DNA of 64,000 nucleotides. Source: Bacillus velezensis (GTDB lineage: Bacteria > Bacillota > Bacilli > Bacillales > Bacillaceae). Both the position numbers and the translations under genes were made by a program. The DNA is taken from assembly GCF_001461825.1 (NCBI RefSeq), contig NZ_LLZC01000012.1, positions 496,001 to 560,000 of the forward strand, given 5' to 3'. Each line of letters begins with the position of its first letter. The stretch's first letter is position 1. The notes under the pieces are model-generated. The model ran no database searches, was not told the origin of the DNA, and saw nothing but the letters and a program-made list of their open reading frames with translations. Shown here piece by piece: positions 56,237 to 64,000 of the stretch.

Positions 56237-57647
56237 GTATGATGTGGTCATTCTGGGCGGCGGCACGGGCGGTTATGTAGCCGCCATCAGAGCGGCCCAG
56301 CTCGGCTTAAAAACGGCCGTTGTAGAAAAAGAAAAGCTCGGCGGAACATGCCTGCATAAAGGATGTATTCCGAGTAAAGCGCTGTTAAGAAGCGCGGAAG
56401 TGTACCGAACCGCAAAGGAAGCGGCAGCATTCGGCATTGAAACGGAAGGTGTCTCCCTCCGCTTTGACAGCGTGCAAAAACGAAAGCAGGGAATCGTTGA
56501 CCGGCTGGCCGGCGGTGTCGCCCACTTGATGAAAAAGGGGAAGATTGATGTATTCAACGGGTACGGACGTATGCTCGGCCCTTCCATCTTCTCACCTCTT
56601 CCCGGTACAGTTTCCGTCGAATACGCAAATGGTGAAGAAAACGACATGCTGATACCGAAACAATTGATTATCGCAACCGGTTCAAGGCCGAAAATGCTGC
56701 CGGGTTTAGAAGCAGACGGTACATATATTCTGACATCAGATGAAGCGTTAGAGCTTGAACGTCTGCCCCAATCCATGATGATCGTCGGCGGCGGTGTCAT
56801 CGGAATTGAATGGGCATCCATGCTGAACGATTTCGGCGTCAATATCACTGTGATTGAATATGCGGACCGCATTTTGCCGACTGAAGACCGTGATATTTCA
56901 AGCGAGATGGAAAAACTGTTAACGAAAAAAGGAATTAAAATCGTGACGGGTGCGAAAGTGCTTCCGGATACATTGGAAAAAGCGGACGGCGTTTCAATTG
57001 CCGCTGAAAAGAATGGAAAAAAAGAAACGTATCACGCGGAACAAATGCTTGTTTCCATCGGCCGCCAGCCGAACATTGAAGGGATCGGCCTTGAAAACAC
57101 GGACATTGAAGCGGAAAACGGTTCTATCATCGTGAACGAAGCCGGGCAGACGAAGGAATCGCACATTTATGCGATTGGTGATGTTGTCGGCGGGCTGCAG
57201 CTTGCGCATGTGGCCTCCCGTGAAGGCATCATTGCCGTTGAGCATATGGCGGGTCTTAATCCGGCTCCGCTTGATGCCGCTCTTGTGCCGAAATGCATTT
57301 ATTCAAATCCGGAAGCGGCGAGCGTCGGTCTGACAGAAGAGGAAGCTCTTCGAAAAGGGCATGAACTGAAAATCGGGAAGTTTCCGTTCATGGCGATCGG
57401 AAAGGCGCTTGTATACGGAGAAAGCGACGGCTTTGTCAAAATCGTCGCCGATCGGAATACAGATGATATTCTCGGTGTTCATATGATCGGCCCGCACGTC
57501 ACCGATATGATCTCTGAAGCGGGGCTTGCCAAGGTGCTCGATGCGACGCCTTGGGAAATCGGCCAGTCCATACATCCGCATCCGTCGCTGTCAGAAGCGA
57601 TTGGAGAAGCTGCGTTAGCCGCAGACGGAAACGCGATTCATTTTTAA
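56226..57647 (+). CDS. lpdV: Dihydrolipoyl dehydrogenase LpdV (E3)
   Basis: A 473-residue FAD enzyme that reoxidises the lipoyl group of BkdB. FAD motif [19 protein letters not shown], redox cysteines Cys42 and Cys47 in [16 protein letters not shown] motif [12 protein letters not shown] and the C-terminal His-Pro pair in [11 protein letters not shown] are intact. This E3 is dedicated to the branched-chain complex. Confidence 0.96.
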   Translation: MATEYDVVILGGGTGGYVAAIRAAQLGLKTAVVEKEKLGGTCLHKGCIPSKALLRSAEVYRTAKEAAAFGIETEGVSLRFDSVQKRKQGIVDRLAGGVAHLMKKGKIDVFNGYGRMLGPSIFSPLPGTVSVEYANGEENDMLIPKQLIIATGSRPKMLPGLEADGTYILTSDEALELERLPQSMMIVGGGVIGIEWASMLNDFGVNITVIEYADRILPTEDRDISSEMEKLLTKKGIKIVTGAKVLPDTLEKADGVSIAAEKNGKKETYHAEQMLVSIGRQPNIEGIGLENTDIEAENGSIIVNEAGQTKESHIYAIGDVVGGLQLAHVASREGIIAVEHMAGLNPAPLDAALVPKCIYSNPEAASVGLTEEEALRKGHELKIGKFPFMAIGKALVYGESDGFVKIVADRNTDDILGVHMIGPHVTDMISEAGLAKVLDATPWEIGQSIHPHPSLSEAIGEAALAADGNAIHF

Positions 57648-57669
57648 AAGGAAAGAAGGAGGGGTTTGA

Positions 57670-58662
57670 ATGACTACAAACCGCCATCAAGCATTAGGGC
57701 TCTCTGACGAAGAAGCCGTTGAAATGTATAGAACCATGCTGTTAGCCAGAAAAATCGACGAAAGAATGTGGCTCTTAAACCGCTCGGGCAAAATTCCGTT
57801 CGTTGTTTCATGTCAAGGACAGGAAGCGGCACAAGTAGGCGCGGCCTATGCCTTAAACCGTGATACCGACTATGTGCTTCCGTACTACAGAGATATAGGG
57901 GTTGTGCTTGCATTCGGTATGACTGCAAAGGATTTGATGATGTCCGGTTTTGCGAAAGCGGCTGACCCGAACTCAGGCGGAAGGCAGATGCCGGGCCACT
58001 TCGGGCAAAAGGAAAACAGAATCGTAACGGGCTCATCCCCTGTTACAACGCAGGTTCCTCATGCAGTCGGAATCGCGCTTGCGGGACGCATGGATAAAAA
58101 GGATATCGTCTCTTTCGTTACCTTTGGAGAAGGATCTTCCAACCAGGGGGATTTTCACGAAGGGGCAAACTTTGCCGCCGTGTATAAACTGCCGGTCATT
58201 TTCATGTGTGAAAACAATAAGTATGCCATTTCTGTCCCGTATGACAAACAGGTGGCGTGCGAGAAAATATCCGACCGGGCGGCAGGCTACGGCATGCCGG
58301 GAGTCACTGTTGACGGAAACGACCTGCTGGAAGTTTACCGGGCCGTAAAAGAAGCGCGCGAACGGGCATCTAAAGGCGAAGGCCCTACATTAATAGAAAC
58401 GGTTTCCTACCGTTTGACGCCGCATTCCAGTGATGACGACGACAGCAGCTACAGAGAACGCGAAGAAGTAGAAGAAGCGAAGAAACAAGATCCGCTTCTT
58501 TTATACAAAGCATACTTGCAAGAAGCCGGGCTTCTAGGTGAAGAAGAAGAAAAGACCATGCTGGATGACATCATGGCTATCGTAAACGAAGCGACAGACG
58601 AAGCGGAGAAAGCGCCATACGCATCTCCTGAATCAACGCTTGATCACGTTTATGCGAAGTAG
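57670..58662 (+). CDS. bkdAA: Branched-chain keto acid dehydrogenase E1 alpha
   Basis: A 330-residue TPP-binding subunit that decarboxylates the keto acids from Leu, Ile and Val. TPP/Mg motif GEGSSNQGDFHEGANFAAV ends in ENNKYAIS. The phosphorylation-loop-like YRLTPHSSDDDDS is present. RBS AAAGAAGGAGGGG. The products become primers for branched fatty acids, the main membrane lipids of Bacillus. Confidence 0.96.
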   Translation: MTTNRHQALGLSDEEAVEMYRTMLLARKIDERMWLLNRSGKIPFVVSCQGQEAAQVGAAYALNRDTDYVLPYYRDIGVVLAFGMTAKDLMMSGFAKAADPNSGGRQMPGHFGQKENRIVTGSSPVTTQVPHAVGIALAGRMDKKDIVSFVTFGEGSSNQGDFHEGANFAAVYKLPVIFMCENNKYAISVPYDKQVACEKISDRAAGYGMPGVTVDGNDLLEVYRAVKEARERASKGEGPTLIETVSYRLTPHSSDDDDSSYREREEVEEAKKQDPLLLYKAYLQEAGLLGEEEEKTMLDDIMAIVNEATDEAEKAPYASPESTLDHVYAK

Positions 58663-58674
58663 GGAGGAATACTT

Positions 58675-59658
58675 ATGTCTGTAATGTCTTATATTGACAG
58701 TATTAATGCAGCAATGAAAGAAGAAATGGAAAGAGATCCGCGCGTTTTTGTTCTCGGGGAAGACGTCGGGAGAAAAGGCGGCGTGTTTAAAGCAACGGCG
58801 GGTCTCTATGAACAGTTCGGAGAAGAGCGGGTGATGGATACGCCGCTTGCTGAATCAGCGATTGCCGGTGTAGGGATCGGCGCCGCGATGTACGGCATGC
58901 GCCCGATTGCCGAGATGCAGTTTGCCGATTTCATTCTGCCTGCGGTCAACCAAATCATTTCAGAAGCGGCAAAAATACGCTACCGCTCAAACAATGATTG
59001 GAGCTGTCCGATGGTCATCAGAGCGCCTTACGGCGGCGGCGTGCACGGCGCGTTGTATCATTCCCAATCTGTGGAGGCCATTTTTGCCAACCAGCCGGGC
59101 CTTAAAATTGTCATGCCTTCAACTCCTTATGACGCAAAAGGGCTGTTGAAAGCTGCAGTCCGTGACGAAGATCCGGTGCTGTTTTTCGAACATAAGAGGG
59201 CGTACCGCCTGATTAAAGGCGAAGTCCCTGCGGATGATTACGTCCTTCCGATCGGAAAGGCGGATGTAAAACGCGAAGGCAGCGACATTACTGTCATTAC
59301 GTACGGATTATGCGTCCATTTTGCTCTGCAGGCTGCCGAGCGTCTTGAAAAAGACGGAATTTCCACGCACGTATTAGACTTGCGTACGGTTTATCCGTTA
59401 GATAAAGAAGCCATCATTGAAGCCGCGTCTAAAACGGGAAAAGTATTGCTGATCACGGAAGATACGAAAGAAGGCGGTATTATGAGCGAGGTCGCCGCCA
59501 TTATTTCAGAAAACTGCTTATTTGATTTAGACGCGCCGATCAAGCGGCTTGCAGGTCCTGACGTTCCGGCAATGCCTTATGCGCCGACAATGGAAAAATA
59601 CTTCATGATGAATCCTGACAAAGCAGAAGCCGCGATGAGAGAATTAGCGGAGTTTTAA
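58675..59658 (+). CDS. bkdAB: Branched-chain keto acid dehydrogenase E1 beta
   Basis: A 327-residue transketolase-like beta subunit. Blocks: VFVLGEDVGRKGGVFKAT, DTPLAESAIAGVGIGAA, RAPYGGGVHGALYHSQSVEA and the C-terminal LLITEDTKEGGIMSEVAA. It forms the heterotetrameric E1 with BkdAA, 12 bases upstream. RBS AGGGAGG. Confidence 0.96.
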   Translation: MSVMSYIDSINAAMKEEMERDPRVFVLGEDVGRKGGVFKATAGLYEQFGEERVMDTPLAESAIAGVGIGAAMYGMRPIAEMQFADFILPAVNQIISEAAKIRYRSNNDWSCPMVIRAPYGGGVHGALYHSQSVEAIFANQPGLKIVMPSTPYDAKGLLKAAVRDEDPVLFFEHKRAYRLIKGEVPADDYVLPIGKADVKREGSDITVITYGLCVHFALQAAERLEKDGISTHVLDLRTVYPLDKEAIIEAASKTGKVLLITEDTKEGGIMSEVAAIISENCLFDLDAPIKRLAGPDVPAMPYAPTMEKYFMMNPDKAEAAMRELAEF

Positions 59659-59679
59659 AGACGTAAGGAGGTTTTTGAC

Positions 59680-60942
59680 ATGGCGATTGAACAAATGGCT
59701 ATGCCTCAGCTCGGAGAGAGCGTGACGGAAGGGACGATCAGCAAGTGGCTGGTATCCCCCGGTGATCAAGTGAATAAATATGACCCCATCGCGGAGGTCA
59801 TGACAGATAAAGTGAACGCGGAGGTGCCGTCTTCTTTTACCGGTACGATTACAGAACTTGTAGGAGAAGAAGGCCAGACTCTTGCAGTCGGCGAGATCAT
59901 CTGCAAAATTGATACAGAAGAAACGGAAACCGAAGAGGCGCCGAAGCGGGAAGAAGAGCAGAATACCCCTTCAGACACCGGTGCAAACCGCCAAGGTAAA
60001 GATCAGTCAAATAAAGCGCGTTATTCGCCGGCCGTGCTCAGATTAGCGGGAGAACACGGCATTCAGCTTGAAGAAGTTGAAGGAACGGGTGCAGGCGGAA
60101 GAATTACGCGAAAAGACATTCAAAAGATCATTGATTCGGGAATGAAGCAGAAATCGGAAACACCGGCGCCGGCTGCTGTTCAAACAACGCAACAAGCGCC
60201 GAAACAACAGCAAAAACAAGCACCGGCACCCGCTCTGTCAGCCGGTGATATTGAAATTCCGGTTACAGGCGTCAGAAAAGCCATCGCCGCCAATATGCAT
60301 AAAAGCAAAACAGAAATTCCGCATGCCTGGACGATGATGGAAGTCGACGTCACGAACATGACGGCGTACAGAAACAGCATTAAAGACTCATTTAAACAAA
60401 AAGAAGGCTTCAATTTAACGTTTTTCGCTTTCTTTGTAAAAGCGGCGGCGCAGGCTCTCAAAGAGTTCCCGCAGATGAACAGTATGTGGGCGGGAGACAA
60501 AATCGTCCAAAAGAAAGACATCAACATCTCCATTGCCGTTGCCACGGAAGATTCGCTGTTTGTTCCGGTTATTAAGCATGCTGATGAAAAAACGATTAAA
60601 GGCATAGCCAGAGAAATAACGGACCTTGCGAAAAAAGTGAGAAACGGAAAACTTACCGCGGAAGATATGCAGGGCGGCACATTTACCGTCAATAACACGG
60701 GATCTTTCGGCTCAGTTCAATCTATGGGCATTATCAACCATCCGCAGGCGGCGATTCTTCAGGTAGAATCTATCGTCAAACGCCCGGTTGTCATGAATAA
60801 CGGGATGATCGCCGTTCGTGATATGGTTAATCTTTGCCTGTCTTTAGATCACAGAGTGCTCGACGGGCTCGTGTGCGGCCGATTCCTCGGACGCGTCAAA
60901 GAGATCTTAGAAAACATTGATGAACATACGTCAGTCTATTAA
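59680..60942 (+). CDS. bkdB: Branched-chain keto acid dehydrogenase E2 (lipoamide acyltransferase)
   Basis: A 420-residue E2 core protein. The lipoyl domain (about 1-80) has the lipoylated Lys44 in EVMTDKVNAE. A charged linker leads to the subunit-binding domain (about 115-150, ARYSPAVLRLAGEHGI), a Gln/Ala/Pro-rich linker, and the catalytic domain with LSLDHRVLDGLVCGRF. It needs lipoylation started by LipM. Last gene of the bkd operon, before a strong terminator. Confidence 0.96.
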   Translation: MAIEQMAMPQLGESVTEGTISKWLVSPGDQVNKYDPIAEVMTDKVNAEVPSSFTGTITELVGEEGQTLAVGEIICKIDTEETETEEAPKREEEQNTPSDTGANRQGKDQSNKARYSPAVLRLAGEHGIQLEEVEGTGAGGRITRKDIQKIIDSGMKQKSETPAPAAVQTTQQAPKQQQKQAPAPALSAGDIEIPVTGVRKAIAANMHKSKTEIPHAWTMMEVDVTNMTAYRNSIKDSFKQKEGFNLTFFAFFVKAAAQALKEFPQMNSMWAGDKIVQKKDINISIAVATEDSLFVPVIKHADEKTIKGIAREITDLAKKVRNGKLTAEDMQGGTFTVNNTGSFGSVQSMGIINHPQAAILQVESIVKRPVVMNNGMIAVRDMVNLCLSLDHRVLDGLVCGRFLGRVKEILENIDEHTSVY

Positions 60943-60983
60943 AAAAAACTCCTTTTGCCCGGGCGGCAAAAGGAGTTTTTTTA
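60943..60983. terminator. Bidirectional terminator bkdB / bmrU
   Basis: ACTCCTTTTGCC (60949-60960) and GGCAAAAGGAGT (60965-60976), flanked by an A run and seven T. Confidence 0.92.
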
Positions 60984-60986
60984 TTT

Positions 60987-61883
60987 TCATTGTGAATCCT
61001 CGGGAACAAGCATAGTGAGATGATGTTTTTTCACTTCGATCGTACAAGGTGTTGTTCCGTATACCTCGCCATCTGTATCCGCGTCCATCTCACGTCCGGT
61101 TTCGATTTCAATCCTGGAGGCCTGAATATAGGACAGCTCCCCTTTGAAATCATCAAATGAACCCTGCTCCATCGTCATCAGCTCCCGCAACGCGGCAAGG
61201 CTTGTGTTACGGCAGATTAACACATCGGCTAAGCCGTCCCGGAGGCTGGCATCAGGCAGGGGAACTCTGTTTGTCCCGATATAATGCCCGTTCATGACAA
61301 GCACCATTACGGCTTCGTCTTCTTTCACCTCGCCGTCAATCGTCAATTTGACAGGAAACGGGTTCGCGCTTGTCATCGTCCGCAAGGCGCTCGTGAAGTA
61401 GCTGATTTTACCAAGCCATGCTTTTTCAGTTTCATTAATATGGCTTGATGCTTCGGTAATCAGTCCGATGCCCCAGAAGTTCAGAAAATAGCCGTCATCC
61501 GTTTTACAGACGTCAATCATCCGTTTATGTCCGGCCGCGAGCGCTTCAGCGGCCTTTTGAAGGTTTTGCGGGATGCCGAGCGCCCGGGAGAAATCGTTGC
61601 ACGTTCCTCCCGGCAAAATGCCGACAGCGGGTCTGTGATCAAGCTTGCTGATGCTGTTGATGCATTGATGCACAGTGCCGTCCCCGCCTAAAATATATAA
61701 ATGGTCAACTGAACTGTCGAGATTTTCACAATACTGACGGGCATCATCCTGATGTTTGGTCGGTTTAATCAAAAGTTCGTCAGCTGACTGGGCCAAAATG
61801 GGGACGACCGTGCCGAGCGTTTTATCAATCTGTTTTTGACCGGCGTTTCCGTTATAAATTAATACTGCTTTCCGTTGGCTCAT
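60987..61883 (-). CDS. bmrU: Diacylglycerol/lipid kinase-like protein BmrU
   Basis: A 298-residue DAGK-catalytic family protein (YegS/BmrU). The nucleotide-binding motif [14 protein letters not shown], then [16 protein letters not shown] and a C-terminal beta domain with [21 protein letters not shown], are visible. A lipid substrate is likely but unknown. In B. subtilis it is the first gene of bmrU-bmr-bmrR (multidrug efflux); here it is alone and ends four bases after the bkdB terminator. Confidence 0.9.
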   Translation of the reverse strand: MSQRKAVLIYNGNAGQKQIDKTLGTVVPILAQSADELLIKPTKHQDDARQYCENLDSSVDHLYILGGDGTVHQCINSISKLDHRPAVGILPGGTCNDFSRALGIPQNLQKAAEALAAGHKRMIDVCKTDDGYFLNFWGIGLITEASSHINETEKAWLGKISYFTSALRTMTSANPFPVKLTIDGEVKEDEAVMVLVMNGHYIGTNRVPLPDASLRDGLADVLICRNTSLAALRELMTMEQGSFDDFKGELSYIQASRIEIETGREMDADTDGEVYGTTPCTIEVKKHHLTMLVPEDSQ

Positions 61884-62000
61884 ACGACTGCTCCTTTATT
61901 TCAGACAATCTCCTTAACAAGTTTCCCGTTTTTAAAGGGTCATAAACTTACATCGGGAACATAAAAGGGACAAAAAACAATTGGTTATGAGCGGTGTCAT

Positions 62001-62029
62001 TTGCCGATAGGGAGGTTCCTTGCTATCAT
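62001..62029 (+). promoter_or_regulatory. SigA-type promoter of brxB
   Basis: TTGCCG (62001-62006), 17-base spacer, TATCAT (62024-62029). Confidence 0.55.
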
Positions 62030-62061
62030 AAGAAGAGATGATCAAAAAGGAGAGGTCCCAG

Positions 62062-62499
62062 TTGAATATGGATTTTAATTTATTTATGAATGATGTCGTG
62101 CGTCAAGCCCGCCAGGAAATCACGGCTGCCGGGTATACAGAGCTGAAAACCGCTGAGGAAGTGGACGATGCGCTTTCGAAAAAAGGAACGACACTCGTTA
62201 TGGTCAACTCTGTGTGCGGATGCGCAGGCGGTATTGCACGGCCTGCCGCGTACCATTCCGTACATTACGATAAACGCCCGGATCAGCTTGTGACGGTATT
62301 TGCCGGACAGGATAAAGAAGCGACAGCCAAAGCGAGAGAATACTTTGAAGGCTATCCGCCGTCCTCTCCGTCATTTGCCATTTTAAAAGACGGGAAAATC
62401 ATGAAAATGGTGGAACGCCATGAAATTGAAGGACATGAGCCGATGGCCGTCGTCACAAAACTGCAGGAAGCATTTGAAGAATATTGTGAAGAAGTATAA
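62062..62499 (+). CDS. brxB: Bacilliredoxin BrxB (YqiW)
   Basis: A 145-residue thioredoxin-fold DUF1094 protein that removes bacillithiol from S-bacillithiolated proteins. The active site is SVCGCAGG (Cys52, Cys54), followed by a conserved [16 protein letters not shown] stretch. The start is TTG 62062 with AAGGAGAGG correctly spaced; ATG 62068 is an alternative. It stands alone, with its own promoter and terminator. Confidence 0.95.
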   Translation: MNMDFNLFMNDVVRQARQEITAAGYTELKTAEEVDDALSKKGTTLVMVNSVCGCAGGIARPAAYHSVHYDKRPDQLVTVFAGQDKEATAKAREYFEGYPPSSPSFAILKDGKIMKMVERHEIEGHEPMAVVTKLQEAFEEYCEEV

Positions 62500-62507
62500 G
62501 TGAAAGA

Positions 62508-62543
62508 AAAACCCCGGAGCCGAGCGCTTGCGGGGTTTTTTTA
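62508..62543 (+). terminator. Terminator after brxB
   Basis: AAAACCCCG pairs with CGGGGTTTT around a GC-rich inner hairpin; seven T end the run. Confidence 0.88.
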
Positions 62544-62552
62544 TATGGAATC

Positions 62553-62576
62553 TGTATAAATATAAATATTTATACA
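62553..62576. repeat. 24-bp perfect palindrome upstream of artP
   Basis: TGTATAAATAT (62553-62563), AA, ATATTTATACA (62566-62576): two perfect 11-base arms. Very A/T rich and with ARG-box-like spacing, about 80 bases upstream of the artP -35. Possibly a distal AhrC operator. Confidence 0.6.
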
Positions 62577-62656
62577 TCGGTGTTCAGCTGTCACTAATCT
62601 GAAAAACAATGACTATAATAAACACAGAAAGGAAAATATATTTTTCAAAAATAGTA

Positions 62657-62685
62657 TTGCATCACACTTAAAAAGTGTTTAAAAT
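62657..62685 (+). promoter_or_regulatory. SigA-type promoter of artPQ
   Basis: TTGCAT (62657-62662), 17-base spacer, TAAAAT (62680-62685). The spacer contains a small dyad, ACACTT-AAA-AAGTGT. Confidence 0.65.
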
Positions 62686-62693
62686 ACAAGTTA

Positions 62694-62710
62694 ACGAATA
62701 AATATTCAAT
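62694..62710 (+). promoter_or_regulatory. ARG-box-like operator at the artP start site
   Basis: ACGAATAAATATTCAAT agrees with the ArgR/AhrC box pattern WTGAATWWWWATTCAW at all but one or two bases. It sits at the predicted transcription start, where bound AhrC would repress. AhrC itself is encoded at 31.6 kb. Confidence 0.65.
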
Positions 62711-62744
62711 TTTAAGAGATCAGTAGATATGGGGGAAATGAATC

Positions 62745-63512
62745 ATGAAGAAATGGCTGTTGGTATTAGCTGCCGCATGTATCACCTTTGCGCTGTCCGC
62801 CTGCGGATCAGGCAATTCAGGATCAGAGGGCGGAAAGAACAAGCTGATTATGGGTACATCGGCTGACTATAAACCATTTGAATATAAAGACGGCGATCAG
62901 ATCACCGGGTTTGACGTTGATCTGGCAAAAGCTTTGGGCAAAAAGACCGGCTATGACGTTGAGGTGCAGGACATGGACTTCAACAGCCTGATTACAGCCT
63001 TGAAGTCCAAGCAGGTAGATATGATTTTATCTGGAATGACACCTACGCCGGAACGGAAAAAGCAAGTTGATTTTTCTGATATTTATTATACTGCTAACAA
63101 TATGATTGTTACGAAAAAGGGAAGCAGCATTAAATCCCTGAATGATCTGAAAGGCAAAACCGTCGGTGTGCAGCTCGGCTCCATTCAAGAGGAAAAAGGC
63201 AAGAAGCTCGCTTCGAAATACGGTTTTCAGCTCGAAGACCGCAACCGGATCTCAGATTTAACCGAAGAGATCAAATCCGGGCGTTTTGATGCCGCGATTA
63301 TCGAAGACATCGTAGCACAAGGCTATTTCAATTCAAATCAAGATCTGCAGGGCTTTGCGTCAGCAGATGCGAAATCAGACGAATCGGGCTCCGCGATTGC
63401 GTTCCGCAAAGACAGTGATCTGACAGCGAAGTTTAACAAAGCGCTGAAAGAAATGGAGAAAAACGGAGAAATCGAAAAACTGAAGAAAAAATGGTTCACC
63501 AACGAGAAATAA
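62745..63512 (+). CDS. artP: Arginine ABC transporter binding lipoprotein ArtP
   Basis: A 255-residue amino-acid-binding lipoprotein (SBP family 3). The lipoprotein signal ends in lipobox LSAC (Cys20), followed by a Gly/Ser spacer. The two-lobed binding domain has YKPFEYKDGDQITGFDVDLAKAL, MTPTPERKKQVDFSDIYY and VGVQLGSIQEEKGKKLA. In B. subtilis ArtPQR takes up arginine. RBS GGGGGAA. A stem-loop separates it from artQ. Confidence 0.94.
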   Translation: MKKWLLVLAAACITFALSACGSGNSGSEGGKNKLIMGTSADYKPFEYKDGDQITGFDVDLAKALGKKTGYDVEVQDMDFNSLITALKSKQVDMILSGMTPTPERKKQVDFSDIYYTANNMIVTKKGSSIKSLNDLKGKTVGVQLGSIQEEKGKKLASKYGFQLEDRNRISDLTEEIKSGRFDAAIIEDIVAQGYFNSNQDLQGFASADAKSDESGSAIAFRKDSDLTAKFNKALKEMEKNGEIEKLKKKWFTNEK

Positions 63513-63515
63513 AAG

Positions 63516-63542
63516 AAAGCTCAACTTTTCGTTGAGCTTTTT
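63516..63542 (+). terminator. Intra-operon stem-loop between artP and artQ
   Basis: AAAGCTCAAC (63516-63525) pairs perfectly with GTTGAGCTTT (63531-63540), followed by TT. It has the form of a leaky terminator or an mRNA-stabilising 3' end, which would give more binding protein than permease. Confidence 0.75.
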
Positions 63543-63573
63543 ATCTTGAATAAAGACAAAGGAGATCACACGT

Positions 63574-64000
63574 ATGAATTTGGATTTCTCAGCGACAATC
63601 CCCCAAATTCCTTTTATATTGGAAGGCCTTGCGGTCACATTAAAAATTGTGCTCGTTTCAGCGGTCATCGGTCTTGTATTAGGAATCGTGCTCAGCTTAT
63701 TTAAAATCAGCACGATCAGTCCGCTGAAATGGATTGCGGATTTTTATACTTCGATATTCCGCGGCACGCCGCTCGTGCTGCAGCTGATGATCATCTATTT
63801 CGGTATGCCGCAGCTCCTCGGCTTTCAGATCGATCAATTTTGGGCGGCGGTCACCGCATTATCGCTCAATTCGGCCGCTTACGTCTCTGAAATTATCAGA
63901 GCGGGAATCAATGCAATTGACAAAGGACAAAAAGAGGCTGCCGTCGCTCTCGGCGTGCCGTACGGAAAAATGATGAAAGATCTGCTGCTGCCGCAGGCGT
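63574..64000 (+). CDS. artQ: Arginine ABC transporter permease ArtQ (5' part)
   Basis: The first 142 codons; the gene continues past the window. It starts MNLDFSATIPQIPFILEGLA, with membrane helices around 20-42, 55-85 and 90-110 and the HisMQ-family sequence FRGTPLVLQLMIIYFGMPQ. The EAA-type cytoplasmic loop is EIIRAGINAIDKGQKEAAVALG, where the ATPase binds. RBS AAAGGAG. The ATPase artR is expected next. Confidence 0.93.
   Translation, partial: MNLDFSATIPQIPFILEGLAVTLKIVLVSAVIGLVLGIVLSLFKISTISPLKWIADFYTSIFRGTPLVLQLMIIYFGMPQLLGFQIDQFWAAVTALSLNSAAYVSEIIRAGINAIDKGQKEAAVALGVPYGKMMKDLLLPQA

Noticed and set aside
1..64000. CRISPR arrays, rRNA, tRNA, insertion sequences
   Set aside because: No spaced direct repeats, no tRNA-like cloverleaf or CCA ends, and no transposase frames were seen when reading both strands.

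Overview
The window is a chromosomal segment of a Bacillus of the B. subtilis group. Protein sequences and gene order match the B. subtilis tapA-to-artPQR region almost gene for gene, but the proteins are clearly diverged and several loci differ. This pattern points to the B. amyloliquefaciens/B. velezensis branch (inference from remembered B. subtilis sequences; no search was run). Base composition is even, ribosome binding sites are strong AGGAGG types, and many genes start with TTG or GTG. There are no rRNA or tRNA genes, insertion sequences, prophage genes or CRISPR arrays.

Layout. 0-5 kb: biofilm matrix operon end (tapA, sipW, tasA), the facing sinI-sinR switch, and the uncharacterised pair yqhG-yqhH. 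5.1-9.4 kb: tandem glycine riboswitch and gcvT-gcvPA-gcvPB. 9.4-16.7 kb: yqhL, lipM, mntR, yqhO-yqhR, yqhT, efp, yqhV; aroQ, which B. subtilis carries between yqhR and yqhT, is missing. 16.7-22.0 kb: the eight-gene spoIIIA operon. 22.1-33.8 kb: housekeeping genes accB-accC-yqhY, nusB, folD, xseA-xseB-ispA, dxs, tlyA-type methyltransferase, ahrC, recN. 33.9-36.3 kb: spoIVB and spo0A.

36.4-41.6 kb is the least B. subtilis-like part: a second alanine racemase, two tiny GerPA/GerPF-family proteins with the same promoter element, the flavin oxidoreductase yqiG, two very small membrane or secreted peptides with their own promoters, an HTH-DUF1232 protein and a YtaF-type membrane protein. 41.6-50.5 kb: yqiH, yqiI, yqiK and the mother-cell mmgABCDE-prpB operon (fatty acid and methylcitrate reactions) behind a SigE-like promoter and a cre site. 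50.5-61 kb: yqzF, the SigL activator bkdR and its target operon ptb-bcd-buk-lpdV-bkdAA-bkdAB-bkdB. 61-64 kb: bmrU (without bmr and bmrR), brxB, and artP with the start of artQ.

Themes. Sporulation and stationary-phase development dominate (SinI/SinR, Spo0A, SpoIIIA complex, SpoIVB, mmg operon, GerP-like proteins). Lipoate-dependent enzymes (glycine cleavage, branched-chain keto acid dehydrogenase) occur together with LipM, which makes the protein-bound octanoyl precursor. The arginine regulator AhrC is encoded here, and the arginine transporter operon at the right end carries an ARG-box-like operator. The most interesting new observations are the 36-42 kb block, the non-canonical start of spoIIIAD, shared TGCAA/TTGCA dyads before bkdR and ptb, and the operator layout before artP. 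No wholly new multi-gene system could be demonstrated from sequence alone.
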